Source of the DNA: Bacteroidales bacterium
GTDB taxonomy: Bacteria > Bacteroidota > Bacteroidia > Bacteroidales > UBA7960
Assembly: GCA_007125275.1 (NCBI GenBank)
Contig: SLDN01000128.1
Coordinates: 1 to 5,148, forward strand
DNA: 5,148 nt
Reading direction: 5' to 3'
The notes beneath the pieces were generated by a model, which worked only from the letters and a program-made list of their open reading frames with translations, ran no database searches and was not told the origin of the DNA. Positions 1-5,134 of the stretch are shown here, one piece after another. How positions within the stretch are numbered: position 1 is the first letter of the stretch; each line of letters begins with the position of its first letter. A program made the position numbers and the translations under genes.

Positions 1-382
1 CTTCAAAACGGCCAACAGCATCCTTTTCGTGCGGCAGATATTCCTCATATCTGCTTACGAGGTAGAAAGACGCCGCGAACAGGTCAAAGCCGGTATCGTT
101 TTCTCCCGGCTGAGGGAATAGTTGAGGCAGGTCATTATGCCAGCAAAGGGCGGGTTGAAAGTTGTGCACTCCTCTTTCGGCCAGAAAGCCGTGGGCAGGA
201 ATATGCAGTGCATCGGTGTCCACAACAGCCTTGCCATAACTGATCTTTGGGCCGTCGTGAAGGCGAAAAGATTCGATGTTGTCTGTCAGCTGCCAATGGG
301 AAGCGAGCAAATTGCCGAGCAACAGATCACACACATATTTAACGCGGCCGGTTATTTTGGGACTATACACCAGTATCATCAT
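1..382 (-). CDS. Polysaccharide deacetylase family protein, N-terminal part (DUF7033-like), truncated by window edge
   Basis: Reverse-strand translation gives 127 residues with no stop, running off the left edge. It starts with tandem ATGs (382 and 379) reading MMILVYSPKITGRVKY. The segment FDLFAASFYLVSRYEEYLP at about residues 99-117, followed by GRFE, is what I recognise from the N-terminal domain (DUF7033) of Bacteroidota proteins that carry a C-terminal NodB-type polysaccharide deacetylase domain. That catalytic domain would lie outside the window, so deacetylase activity is inferred from family architecture and no metal-binding residues are visible. The in-frame stop at 425-427 with no other ATG after it fixes the start at 382 or 379. 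It begins 50 nt after the radC stop on the same strand, so co-transcription with radC is plausible. No Shine-Dalgarno sequence is visible, as is usual in this phylum. Confidence 0.82.
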   Translation of the reverse strand, partial: MMILVYSPKITGRVKYVCDLLLGNLLASHWQLTDNIESFRLHDGPKISYGKAVVDTDALHIPAHGFLAERGVHNFQPALCWHNDLPQLFPQPGENDTGFDLFAASFYLVSRYEEYLPHEKDAVGRFE

Positions 383-432
383 CGGGTTTGCTGATTTATG
401 ACACTGTAAAGGTAATGGTAAATTTCATTTTT

Positions 433-1143
433 CTATAACATTCCCTGGTCGCCAAAGCTGAAATATGTATCGTTTGCCACAATGATGTGGTCGATTACAG
501 GCATATCTATGCTTTTTCCGGCTTCGACGCATTTCCTTGTTAAAACGATATCGGCTTTGCTTGGTTTGCGGTTGCCGCTGGGGTGATTATGGCAGATCAC
601 GATACCGGCAGCATTGTTTTCAAGTGCCAGTCTGAATATCTTTTTGGGATCGGCCAGGGTACTGCCGACGCCCCCTTCGCTAACGCACAGTGAGCGGTGA
701 AAGTGGTTTCCGTTTTTTATGGTAAGAATCCACATCTCTTCGTGTTTGAGGTCTCCAATGATGGGCAGTATGATCTCAAAGGCATCCCTGCTGGAGACGA
801 TCCTGTTATTCTTTTGTTCTCCTGCCAGGCGGCGCCGGCGACCCAGCTCCATCACTGCCACAATGTTGGTGGCTTTGGCCTCGCCGATGCCTTTAAACTT
901 CATCAGCTCGGGGAGTCCCAGTCTGGAGAGTTCAGCCAGGTTGTTGGAAACACTGTTAAGGATGCTTTTGGACAGCTCAACGGCCGACTGGTCATTGGAG
1001 CCTGAGCCAATGACAATGGCGAGCAGCTCAGCGTTGGACAGCGCCCTGTGGCTTTTGGAAATTAGTTTTTCACGCGGCCTGTCGTCAACGGCCCACGCTT
1101 TTATACCCTTGGGGATTAATGGCTGATAAGGTTTTTCTTTCAT
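433..1143 (-). CDS. radC: RadC family protein (JAB/MPN+ domain, putative DNA repair-associated)
   Basis: This is a 236-residue protein of normal RadC length, starting at ATG 1143. The N-terminal half carries a UPF0758-type helical region with DRPREKL (residues 21-27), ALSNAELLAI (34-43) and a helix-hairpin-helix-like FKGIGEAKA (83-91). The C-terminal half is a JAB1/MPN+ metalloprotease-fold domain. Its metal-binding signature ICHNHPSG (183-190), followed by PS and D198, matches the HxH(P)xxxxxxxxxD pattern; E135/E136 is the likely partner glutamate. RadC was historically linked to radiation sensitivity and recombination repair, but its biochemical role is unsettled, so the name is by homology only. 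The gene lies downstream of the tRNA/rpsT terminator and upstream of the deacetylase gene. I found no strong promoter in its short leader, which instead holds a perfect 11-bp inverted repeat. Confidence 0.96.
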   Translation of the reverse strand: MKEKPYQPLIPKGIKAWAVDDRPREKLISKSHRALSNAELLAIVIGSGSNDQSAVELSKSILNSVSNNLAELSRLGLPELMKFKGIGEAKATNIVAVMELGRRRRLAGEQKNNRIVSSRDAFEIILPIIGDLKHEEMWILTIKNGNHFHRSLCVSEGGVGSTLADPKKIFRLALENNAAGIVICHNHPSGNRKPSKADIVLTRKCVEAGKSIDMPVIDHIIVANDTYFSFGDQGML

Positions 1144-1148
1144 CTTTA

Positions 1149-1191
1149 TTTGATAAATTATTATTTTGGGCTAAATTAACAATTTATCAAA
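1149..1191. repeat. Perfect 11-bp inverted repeat in the radC leader
   Basis: TTTGATAAATT at 1149-1159 is exactly mirrored by AATTTATCAAA at 1181-1191, with a 21-bp spacer. It fills almost the whole gap between the rpsT/tRNA terminator and the radC ATG. It could be an operator or a weak RNA stem. The AT richness means chance cannot be excluded. A loose -7-like TAATTTAG (minus strand, 1171-1178) sits in the spacer but has no matching -33 element. Confidence 0.5.
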
Positions 1192-1192
1192 C

Positions 1193-1226
1193 AAAAAAAA
1201 GACCTTTCTTGGCGAAAGGTCTTTTT
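1193..1226 (-). terminator. Rho-independent terminator of the tRNA-Glu/rpsT unit
   Basis: GACCTTTC (1201-1208) pairs perfectly with GAAAGGTC (1214-1221) around a 5-nt loop. The stem extends by A-T pairs from 1196-1200 with 1222-1226. Read on the minus strand it ends in a run of eight T (complement of 1193-1200), immediately downstream of the tRNA-Glu at 1229-1300. This is where the minus-strand stable-RNA transcript should end. The plus-strand T run is five long, so weak termination in the other direction is possible. Confidence 0.9.
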
Positions 1227-1228
1227 CG

Positions 1229-1300
1229 TAGCCCGTAGGGGAATCGAACCCCTGTTACCAGGATGAAAACCTGGCGTCCTAACCCCTAGACGAACGGGCC
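1229..1300 (-). tRNA. tRNA-Glu (anticodon TTC), promoter-distal copy
   Basis: The reverse strand folds into a standard 72-nt cloverleaf. The acceptor arms are GGCCCGT and ACGGGCT (first pair G-U) with discriminator A at 1229. The anticodon stem is CCAGG/CCTGG with loop TTTTCAT, giving anticodon TTC (1265-1267), which reads GAA/GAG. The T-arm is CAGGGGTTCGATTCCCCT. No CCA is encoded, so it must be added post-transcriptionally. It lies 13 nt after the rpsT stop and just before the terminator, so it is released from the 3' end of the rpsT transcript. Its 72 nt are identical to the copy at 1609-1680. Confidence 0.97.
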
Positions 1301-1313
1301 TCTGAAAGCTGGA

Positions 1314-1568
1314 CTATTGCAGGTTATTTACGTGGCGGGTCATTTTTGATTTAAGGTTGGCAGCCTTGTTTTTATGGATGACAGATTTTTTTGCCAAACG
1401 GTCTATCAACGAAATGACGCGCGGCAAATCTTTCTCTGCTTTTTCCTTGTCATTGTTGTTTCTCATCTTTTTGATGGCCGTACGCGTGGTCTTCGCATAA
1501 TACCGGTTCCTTAGCCTTTTGGCATTGTTGGAACGAATTCTTTTCTTTGCTGATTTGTGATAAGCCAT
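1314..1568 (-). CDS. rpsT: 30S ribosomal protein S20
   Basis: This 84-residue, strongly basic protein starts with MAYHKSAKKRIRSNNAKRLRN, the typical S20 N-terminus rich in Lys, Arg and Asn. Its length and all-helical character match the bS20 family, which binds 16S rRNA early in 30S assembly. ATG 1568 is the only sensible start. The 40-nt stretch to the upstream tRNA-Glu has no Shine-Dalgarno sequence and no promoter of its own. The gene is sandwiched between two identical tRNA-Glu genes on the same strand. Its mRNA is therefore probably cut out of a tRNA-rpsT-tRNA precursor by tRNA processing enzymes, which would generate both its ends (inference). Confidence 0.97.
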   Translation of the reverse strand: MAYHKSAKKRIRSNNAKRLRNRYYAKTTRTAIKKMRNNNDKEKAEKDLPRVISLIDRLAKKSVIHKNKAANLKSKMTRHVNNLQ

Positions 1569-1608
1569 GGTTAGCTATTATAAAATGAATTAAACTGTTT
1601 TACCTTTG

Positions 1609-1680
1609 TAGCCCGTAGGGGAATCGAACCCCTGTTACCAGGATGAAAACCTGGCGTCCTAACCCCTAGACGAACGGGCC
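1609..1680 (-). tRNA. tRNA-Glu (anticodon TTC), promoter-proximal copy
   Basis: This is a 72-nt cloverleaf identical base for base to the copy at 1229-1300, with anticodon TTC at 1645-1647, discriminator A at 1609 and no encoded CCA. It is the first gene after the promoter at 1715-1746, with a leader of roughly 25-30 nt. It lies 40 nt upstream of the rpsT ATG. The sequence identity extends one base beyond the gene on each side (1608-1681 against 1228-1301) and then stops. This fits selection or gene conversion acting on the tRNA rather than duplication of a larger block. Confidence 0.97.
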
Positions 1681-1714
1681 TTTATCCCGATTCATATTTT
1701 TCTGAAAAGGAGTG

Positions 1715-1746
1715 CAAATGTAAAACATTTTTTGAAATCTGCCAAA
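1715..1746 (-). promoter_or_regulatory. Bacteroidota-type promoter for tRNA-Glu/rpsT/tRNA-Glu
   Basis: On the minus strand a -33 TTTG (1743-1746) is followed after exactly 20 nt by a perfect -7 TACATTTG (1715-1722). This matches the TTTG-N19-21-TAnnTTTG promoter known for the primary sigma factor of Bacteroides. Transcription should start around 1705-1710, about 25-30 nt before the first tRNA. It is the strongest promoter match in the window, as expected for stable-RNA and ribosomal genes. Confidence 0.88.
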
Positions 1747-1941
1747 AAGTTTTTAAAAAATTCGTTTCACAGGAGGGGACAGATCATTATAAAAACAATA
1801 TCATTCAACTCGTAAGCAACTGTTATACAAACATTAATGAGCATAGTCGTTTGTAAAACAGCAGATAAGAAAATTATGGCCATTATACATACCTCAATCC
1901 ATTAATTATTAATATAAGTCAAAATGTTAAATAGTTTTTTT

Positions 1942-1949
1942 TATATTTG
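1942..1949 (+). promoter_or_regulatory. -7 promoter element for the OmpA/TPR lipoprotein gene
   Basis: TATATTTG matches the Bacteroidota TAnnTTTG -7 element and is followed by TACTCC, like the -7 region of the stable-RNA promoter (TACATTTG then CACTCC). No good TTTG occurs 19-21 bp upstream, so the -33 element is weak or absent. That could mean lower basal activity or activator dependence. The predicted start near 1955 gives a leader of about 50-75 nt. Confidence 0.65.
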
Positions 1950-2028
1950 TACTCCTCTAATGACAAGAAAAGTAGCATAAAATCAATTAACCCAAATCAT
2001 TATGATTAACCCATACAAAACATTAACT

Positions 2029-3750
2029 ATGAAAAACACTAACTTTAAACTAATTGCTGTAATGCTTATTACAGCCGGACTATTCGCGGGCTGCGGCCTT
2101 AACAAGATGGTCAGGAACTACGATGAAGGAGTCAGGTACACTCCGGAAACCAACCCACTGGAAAACCACGGTGGACAGGTGGCAGCGAATGTAACAGGAG
2201 CCATAGATGAAGGTTACTTTCATCGCAAGGCAGTTGTAGAGATCACACCTGTGTTAAAACATGCCGGTGGCGAAAAAGAGCTTGAAACAGTCATTCTGCG
2301 TGGCAGCAAGACAACCACTGCCGGCACAATGGTTAATCGTGACCAGAGAAGCAGTTTTAACCTTAACAATGTAATCACTTTCGAGCCCGACATGCTCGCT
2401 TCCGAACTTTACGTGCGTGCAAAACTTTACAAAGAAGGCAATGCCGACAGGGCAACCATCCTCCCGGAAAGAAAAGTGGCGGATGGCGTGATCAACACAT
2501 CACAGCGCATCAAAAATGATCACCATACTTCAATTGCACCACACGAGTACGAAGAAGAGGTGATCATCACAAAAACAGCCAATGTTTATTTTGCCTATAT
2601 GCGCCACAACCTAAACTGGCGCCTTGATCTGAACAGACAGGCAGAAGCCCACGCAAAAATCAATGAAATCACTGAATTCATTAATAGGGGCTGGGAGTTA
2701 AAATCAGTTGAAGTTGATGCGTGGGCATCACCTGAAGGGGAGATCGCCTTTAACCTGGAGCTGTCAGAGAACCGTGCTGAAACCGGCCAACAATATGTCA
2801 TGAACCTGTTCAGCCAAAAAGGCGTTGAACTTCCTGAGCTCAGGGTTGGCGCCAGAGGCGAAGACTTTGACGGCTTTATGGCAGCACTCAATGCCTCTAA
2901 CCTTTCTGACAAGCAAACCATTGCCAATGTGATTAATTCACAAATTGCCCCGGCTGAGAGGGAGAGAAGGATCAAAGACATGACGCTTATTTATGCAGAA
3001 ATAGAAAAAATCCTCGAACCTCTGCGCCGTGCCGAAATAACAGTACATGCTTTCGAACCCAAAAGAACCCACGAAGAAATTGCAGACCTGGCAGTTAACA
3101 ACCCCGGTGAACTCGATGAAAAAGAATTGCTATTTGCCGCCACTTTAACCGACAACATGCAAACAAAGCTGGCCATTTACCGCTCAGCGCTACAGCTTTT
3201 CCCCCGCAGCTACAAAGGCTTTAACAATGCAGCTGCCATTTTGCTTGAGATGGGAGAGCTCGATGAAGCCGCCGGTTTCCTCGAAAGAGCAAACCAGATT
3301 GCTCCAGGTAACGGACACGTGCAAAACAACCTGGGTGTAGTAGCCGCCTGGCAAAAAGATTATGAAAGCGCTTTGTCGCTTTTCAGATCAGCCAAAGCAC
3401 AGGGTATCTCTGCTGATTATAACATTGGAACCATCCAAATCATCAATGGAGAATACCAGGCAGCACTCTCTTCGTTCAGCGGACATACCTGTCTGGCAAA
3501 CGTTGCATTGGCCCAACTGATGGCTGGCAACCAAAGTGCTGCCATCAACACCCTGAACTGTGCTCCGCAGTGCGGACATGCAGCTTACCTCAAAGCGGTA
3601 ATTGCAGCAAGAAATAACGATGCACAGGCATTGTACAACAACCTGCGTGCCGCCATCGAGTTCAACGATAACCTTAAAAATATTGCAGCCGACGACCGTG
3701 AGTTCATCCAGTTCTTCGGACAAGCTGAATTCCAGAACATCGTAAGGTAA
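2029..3750 (+). CDS. Predicted lipoprotein with OmpA-like region and C-terminal TPR repeats
   Basis: I chose ATG 2029 (573 residues) because it gives a compact signal peptide, MKNTNFK plus a hydrophobic core ending LFAGC, with lipobox Cys22. ATG 2002 would add nine residues and cannot be excluded. There are no acidic residues right after Cys22, so the usual Bacteroidota surface-export signal is absent and a periplasm-facing outer-membrane anchor is likely (inference). Residues about 179-341 resemble a divergent OmpA-like peptidoglycan-binding domain. They contain NVYFAY, then VDAWASPEGE (229-238) and LSENRA (245-250), like the ASPEG...N..LS..RA core, then GEDFDGF (277-283) and a closing LRRAEITV strand. 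C-terminal TPR helices follow at about 395-428, 429-460 and 462-485, with degenerate repeats to the end and a closing DREFIQFF...FQNIV. Cys488, Cys511 and Cys515 cluster in the last repeats. The gene stands alone with its own promoter and terminator. The specific function is unknown; a cell-wall-tethered scaffold is my best guess. Confidence 0.88.
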   Translation: MKNTNFKLIAVMLITAGLFAGCGLNKMVRNYDEGVRYTPETNPLENHGGQVAANVTGAIDEGYFHRKAVVEITPVLKHAGGEKELETVILRGSKTTTAGTMVNRDQRSSFNLNNVITFEPDMLASELYVRAKLYKEGNADRATILPERKVADGVINTSQRIKNDHHTSIAPHEYEEEVIITKTANVYFAYMRHNLNWRLDLNRQAEAHAKINEITEFINRGWELKSVEVDAWASPEGEIAFNLELSENRAETGQQYVMNLFSQKGVELPELRVGARGEDFDGFMAALNASNLSDKQTIANVINSQIAPAERERRIKDMTLIYAEIEKILEPLRRAEITVHAFEPKRTHEEIADLAVNNPGELDEKELLFAATLTDNMQTKLAIYRSALQLFPRSYKGFNNAAAILLEMGELDEAAGFLERANQIAPGNGHVQNNLGVVAAWQKDYESALSLFRSAKAQGISADYNIGTIQIINGEYQAALSSFSGHTCLANVALAQLMAGNQSAAINTLNCAPQCGHAAYLKAVIAARNNDAQALYNNLRAAIEFNDNLKNIAADDREFIQFFGQAEFQNIVR

Positions 3751-3767
3751 ACCTTATTGCAACACAT

Positions 3768-3804
3768 AAAAAAAACGCCCTGTTTCCGAACAGGGCGTTT
3801 TTTT
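3768..3804. terminator. Bidirectional terminator between convergent genes
   Basis: ACGCCCTGTT (3775-3784) pairs perfectly with AACAGGGCGT (3789-3798) around a TCCG tetraloop. The stem is flanked by seven A (3768-3774) and six more T (3799-3804), so either strand ends in a U tract. It lies 18 nt after the lipoprotein stop. On the other side it overlaps the kinase stop codon (3803-3805), so one compact hairpin serves both converging transcripts. Confidence 0.93.
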
Positions 3805-4447
3805 ATTGCTGCGTACCCAGCCGCAAACGGGTTATCCCCTTTGGATAATCGCCGGCAATCGCTTCAAGCACCATATCAAAATGCGTCCGGTAAGCGACAA
3901 AGTCTATGGCGTTGACATCCAGCACCAGGATGCGCAAGCCCGGCTGCTGCTTCAAATAATTAAAATAACTGTCCTGAATGCGTTCCAGGTACTCATCCGG
4001 GATGCGCTGCTCATAATCCCTGCCCCTGTGCCTTATGTTTTGCTGCAAGCGGCTCGTCCCTACATATAAATGAATCAACAAGTCAGGTCGGGGCAGATTC
4101 GCATTCATTATATTGAATAACGTTCTGAACAACTGGTATTCATCGTCCTTCAATGTCTTACGGGCAAATATCAGTGATTTGTTCAGAAAATAATCTGAAA
4201 TCGTGAAGTCAGAAAACAATTCGTGATTGGTAAGCTTACGTTTGAGCTGCTGATATCTGTCTGCAAGAAATGAGAGTTCCAGCGGAAAGGCATATTTATC
4301 CTGATCGTCATAAAACTTTGCCAGGAATGGGTTTTCCTCAAACTGCTCCAATATGATTTTTCCGTTAAATTGATTGGCAATCCTGGTGGCCAGGGAGGTC
4401 TTGCCAGCTCCAATGTTGCCTTCAACGGCAATATAGTTGTATCTCAT
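3803..4447 (-). CDS. Deoxynucleoside kinase (deoxyadenosine/deoxyguanosine kinase type)
   Basis: This is a 214-residue P-loop kinase of the dNK/dCK/dGK family, which phosphorylates deoxynucleosides to 5'-monophosphates in the cytosolic salvage pathway. The start MRYNYIAVEGNIGAGKT has its Walker A GNIGAGKT at residues 10-17. Further family marks are E34 with the following FEENPFLAKFY, ADR (62-64) and SDYFLNKSLIFA (84-95). The LID-type basic motif RHRGRDYEQRI (139-149) supplies Arg139, Arg141 and Arg143. Adjacent ATGs at 4450 and 4447 are both possible; the second matches the usual M-x-Y-N-Y-I start as I recall it. A TTG extension to 4495 is rejected. The ERS/DRS motif of animal dNKs is not obvious, which fits the bacterial branch. 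Base specificity cannot be read from the sequence. The gene follows folK on the same strand after 93-96 nt, and I found no promoter in that gap, so the two are probably co-transcribed. Confidence 0.92.
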   Translation of the reverse strand: MRYNYIAVEGNIGAGKTSLATRIANQFNGKIILEQFEENPFLAKFYDDQDKYAFPLELSFLADRYQQLKRKLTNHELFSDFTISDYFLNKSLIFARKTLKDDEYQLFRTLFNIMNANLPRPDLLIHLYVGTSRLQQNIRHRGRDYEQRIPDEYLERIQDSYFNYLKQQPGLRILVLDVNAIDFVAYRTHFDMVLEAIAGDYPKGITRLRLGTQQ

Positions 4448-4463
4448 CATGATGATTATTACC

Positions 4464-4517
4464 CTGTCAACGGTTTCTGCTTCACTCCCAACCAAGGCAG
4501 CGTGGTTCCGCTGACAG
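4464..4517 (-). promoter_or_regulatory. Potential RNA stem-loop in the folK-kinase intergenic leader
   Basis: On the minus strand, CTGTCAGCGG (complement of 4508-4517) can pair over ten positions with CCGTTGACAG (complement of 4464-4473), using one G-U pair. The same repeat read on the plus strand would contain an A-C mismatch, so the fold favours minus-strand RNA. The 34-nt interior can form a second hairpin, AACCA/TGGTT around an 8-nt loop. The structure ends 13 nt before the first kinase ATG, with no T run, so it is not a terminator. A translational control element or an RNase-resistant processing site is possible. I do not recognise a known riboswitch class. Confidence 0.45.
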
Positions 4518-4543
4518 TCATATTATTTATTTATCGAATGCTG

Positions 4544-5056
4544 CTAAAGTGCATTGCTCTCCAGCTTTCTGACCAATAGTTTGTCATCGGTTTCAAGCAG
4601 CAGCTGCATTGCTGTTTTCCCCAGCCAAGGATGCATTTTGTCGGGAGCTATTTCACATAACGGGACCAGCGCAAAATTACGCAAATGCAAGCGCGGATGT
4701 GGGATAATCAATTCCGGCAAAGCAATGACCTGATCTTCATAAAACAAAATATCTATATCAACAGGTCTGGCACCCACAACCCCGGCAACACGTTTCCTGC
4801 CGAGTTTCGCCTCGATCAAATTCAAGACCTTCAGAAGCTCCAAAGGCGCCATTGAAGTAAATACTTCCACGACCATGTTATAAAACATCCCGCTGACACC
4901 CTCACCCCATGCCTCGCTGTGATACAATGAACTGGTTCGCGAAACCCGCAAACCCGCACCGGTCATCAACGACATGGCATTTTTAAAGGCCAGCGGCACA
5001 TCCCCTTCATTGCCGCCCAACAACAAATACACCTTGTGCATCATACGCTCTGTCAT
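4544..5056 (-). CDS. folK: 2-amino-4-hydroxy-6-hydroxymethyldihydropteridine diphosphokinase (HPPK)
   Basis: HPPK transfers pyrophosphate from ATP to 6-hydroxymethyl-7,8-dihydropterin, the step before dihydropteroate synthase in folate synthesis. From ATG 5056 the protein has 170 residues, typical for the family. Its landmarks are KVYLLLGGNEGD (residues 8-19, in place of the common LGSN.GD), YHSEAWG (45-51) and FYNMVVEV (58-65). The signature ARPVDIDILFY (96-106) includes the Mg-binding Asp100 and Asp102. IPHPRLHLRNFALVPL follows at about 118-133, then HPWLGKT. ATGs at 5044 and 5041 would also give intact proteins and lie closer to the usual start; a TTG at 5068 is less likely. It is the first gene of a probable two-gene unit with the downstream kinase. 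I see no clear minus-strand promoter in the 90 nt upstream, partly because the window ends there. Confidence 0.95.
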   Translation of the reverse strand: MTERMMHKVYLLLGGNEGDVPLAFKNAMSLMTGAGLRVSRTSSLYHSEAWGEGVSGMFYNMVVEVFTSMAPLELLKVLNLIEAKLGRKRVAGVVGARPVDIDILFYEDQVIALPELIIPHPRLHLRNFALVPLCEIAPDKMHPWLGKTAMQLLLETDDKLLVRKLESNAL

Positions 5057-5091
5057 AATCCAAAACAAAATTGAACAAAAAAAACGGCATC

Positions 5092-5103
5092 ACAAAATTT
5101 TGT
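5092..5103. repeat. 12-bp perfect palindrome in the folK upstream region
   Basis: ACAAAATTTTGT is fully self-complementary. It lies 36 bp upstream of the folK start and immediately before the -33 element of the rightward promoter. It is a candidate protein-binding site between two divergent genes, but it is AT-rich and short, so it may be chance. Confidence 0.35.
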
Positions 5104-5105
5104 TT

Positions 5106-5134
5106 TTTGACAATCAACGAATATAATATATTTG
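5106..5134 (+). promoter_or_regulatory. Rightward Bacteroidota-type promoter for a gene beyond the window
   Basis: TTTG (5106-5109) is followed after 17 bp by a perfect -7 TATATTTG (5127-5134) and then TACC. The spacer is shorter than the 19-21 bp typical of Bacteroides but within the wider range I recall for the phylum. Transcription would start near 5140, so a plus-strand gene divergent from folK should begin just outside the right edge. Confidence 0.65.

Larger units (their letters stand above)
1681..2001. other. Divergent intergenic region, no gene
   Basis: This stretch of about 320 bp is AT-rich and holds no credible coding sequence on either strand. It contains the minus-strand stable-RNA promoter (1715-1746) and a plus-strand -7 element (1942-1949). 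It also has two small symmetric elements: TACAAAC (1826-1832) with GTTTGTA (1849-1855), spacer 16 bp, and ATTAAT-T-ATTAAT at 1901-1913. The middle part, about 1750-1900, is otherwise featureless to me. Confidence 0.7.

Noticed and set aside
122..394. Plus-strand open frame of 90 codons at the left end
   Set aside because: It lies antisense to the deacetylase N-terminus, whose minus-strand translation matches a recognised family. The plus-strand protein has no recognisable features.
697..1126. Two overlapping plus-strand open frames of 102 and 135 codons
   Set aside because: Both are antisense shadows of radC, which has intact family motifs across the whole span.
1986..2013. Direct repeat ATTAACCCA at 1986-1994 and 2005-2013
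   Set aside because: It is only nine bases in an AT-rich leader, with no second line of evidence for a regulatory role. It may just reflect local composition.
2595..3767. Several minus-strand open frames beneath the lipoprotein gene
   Set aside because: They are antisense to a coherent signal peptide, OmpA-like and TPR protein, and their compositions (Ser/Leu/Arg-rich) are typical of shadow translation.
4444..4455. 12-bp palindrome TCATCATGATGA over the kinase start codons
   Set aside because: It arises from tandem ATG codons preceded by TCATC. Coding constraint explains half of it, and it is too small to support a separate element.
4448..4495. N-terminal extension of the kinase from a TTG at 4495
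   Set aside because: It needs a rare start codon, would run through the predicted RNA stem, and adds residues before the conserved family start next to the P-loop. The ATG pair at 4450/4447 fits better.
4459..4521. A 20-codon minus-strand ORF (MTVSGTTLPWLGVKQKPLTG) in the folK-kinase gap, a possible leader peptide
   Set aside because: It has no ribosome-binding signal and no run of regulatory codons, and it coincides with the stem-loop that better explains the conserved-looking sequence.
5057..5068. TTG start for folK at 5068
   Set aside because: In-frame ATGs follow at 5056, 5044 and 5041, all before the conserved KVYLLLGGN start of the HPPK fold, so no alternative start codon is needed.
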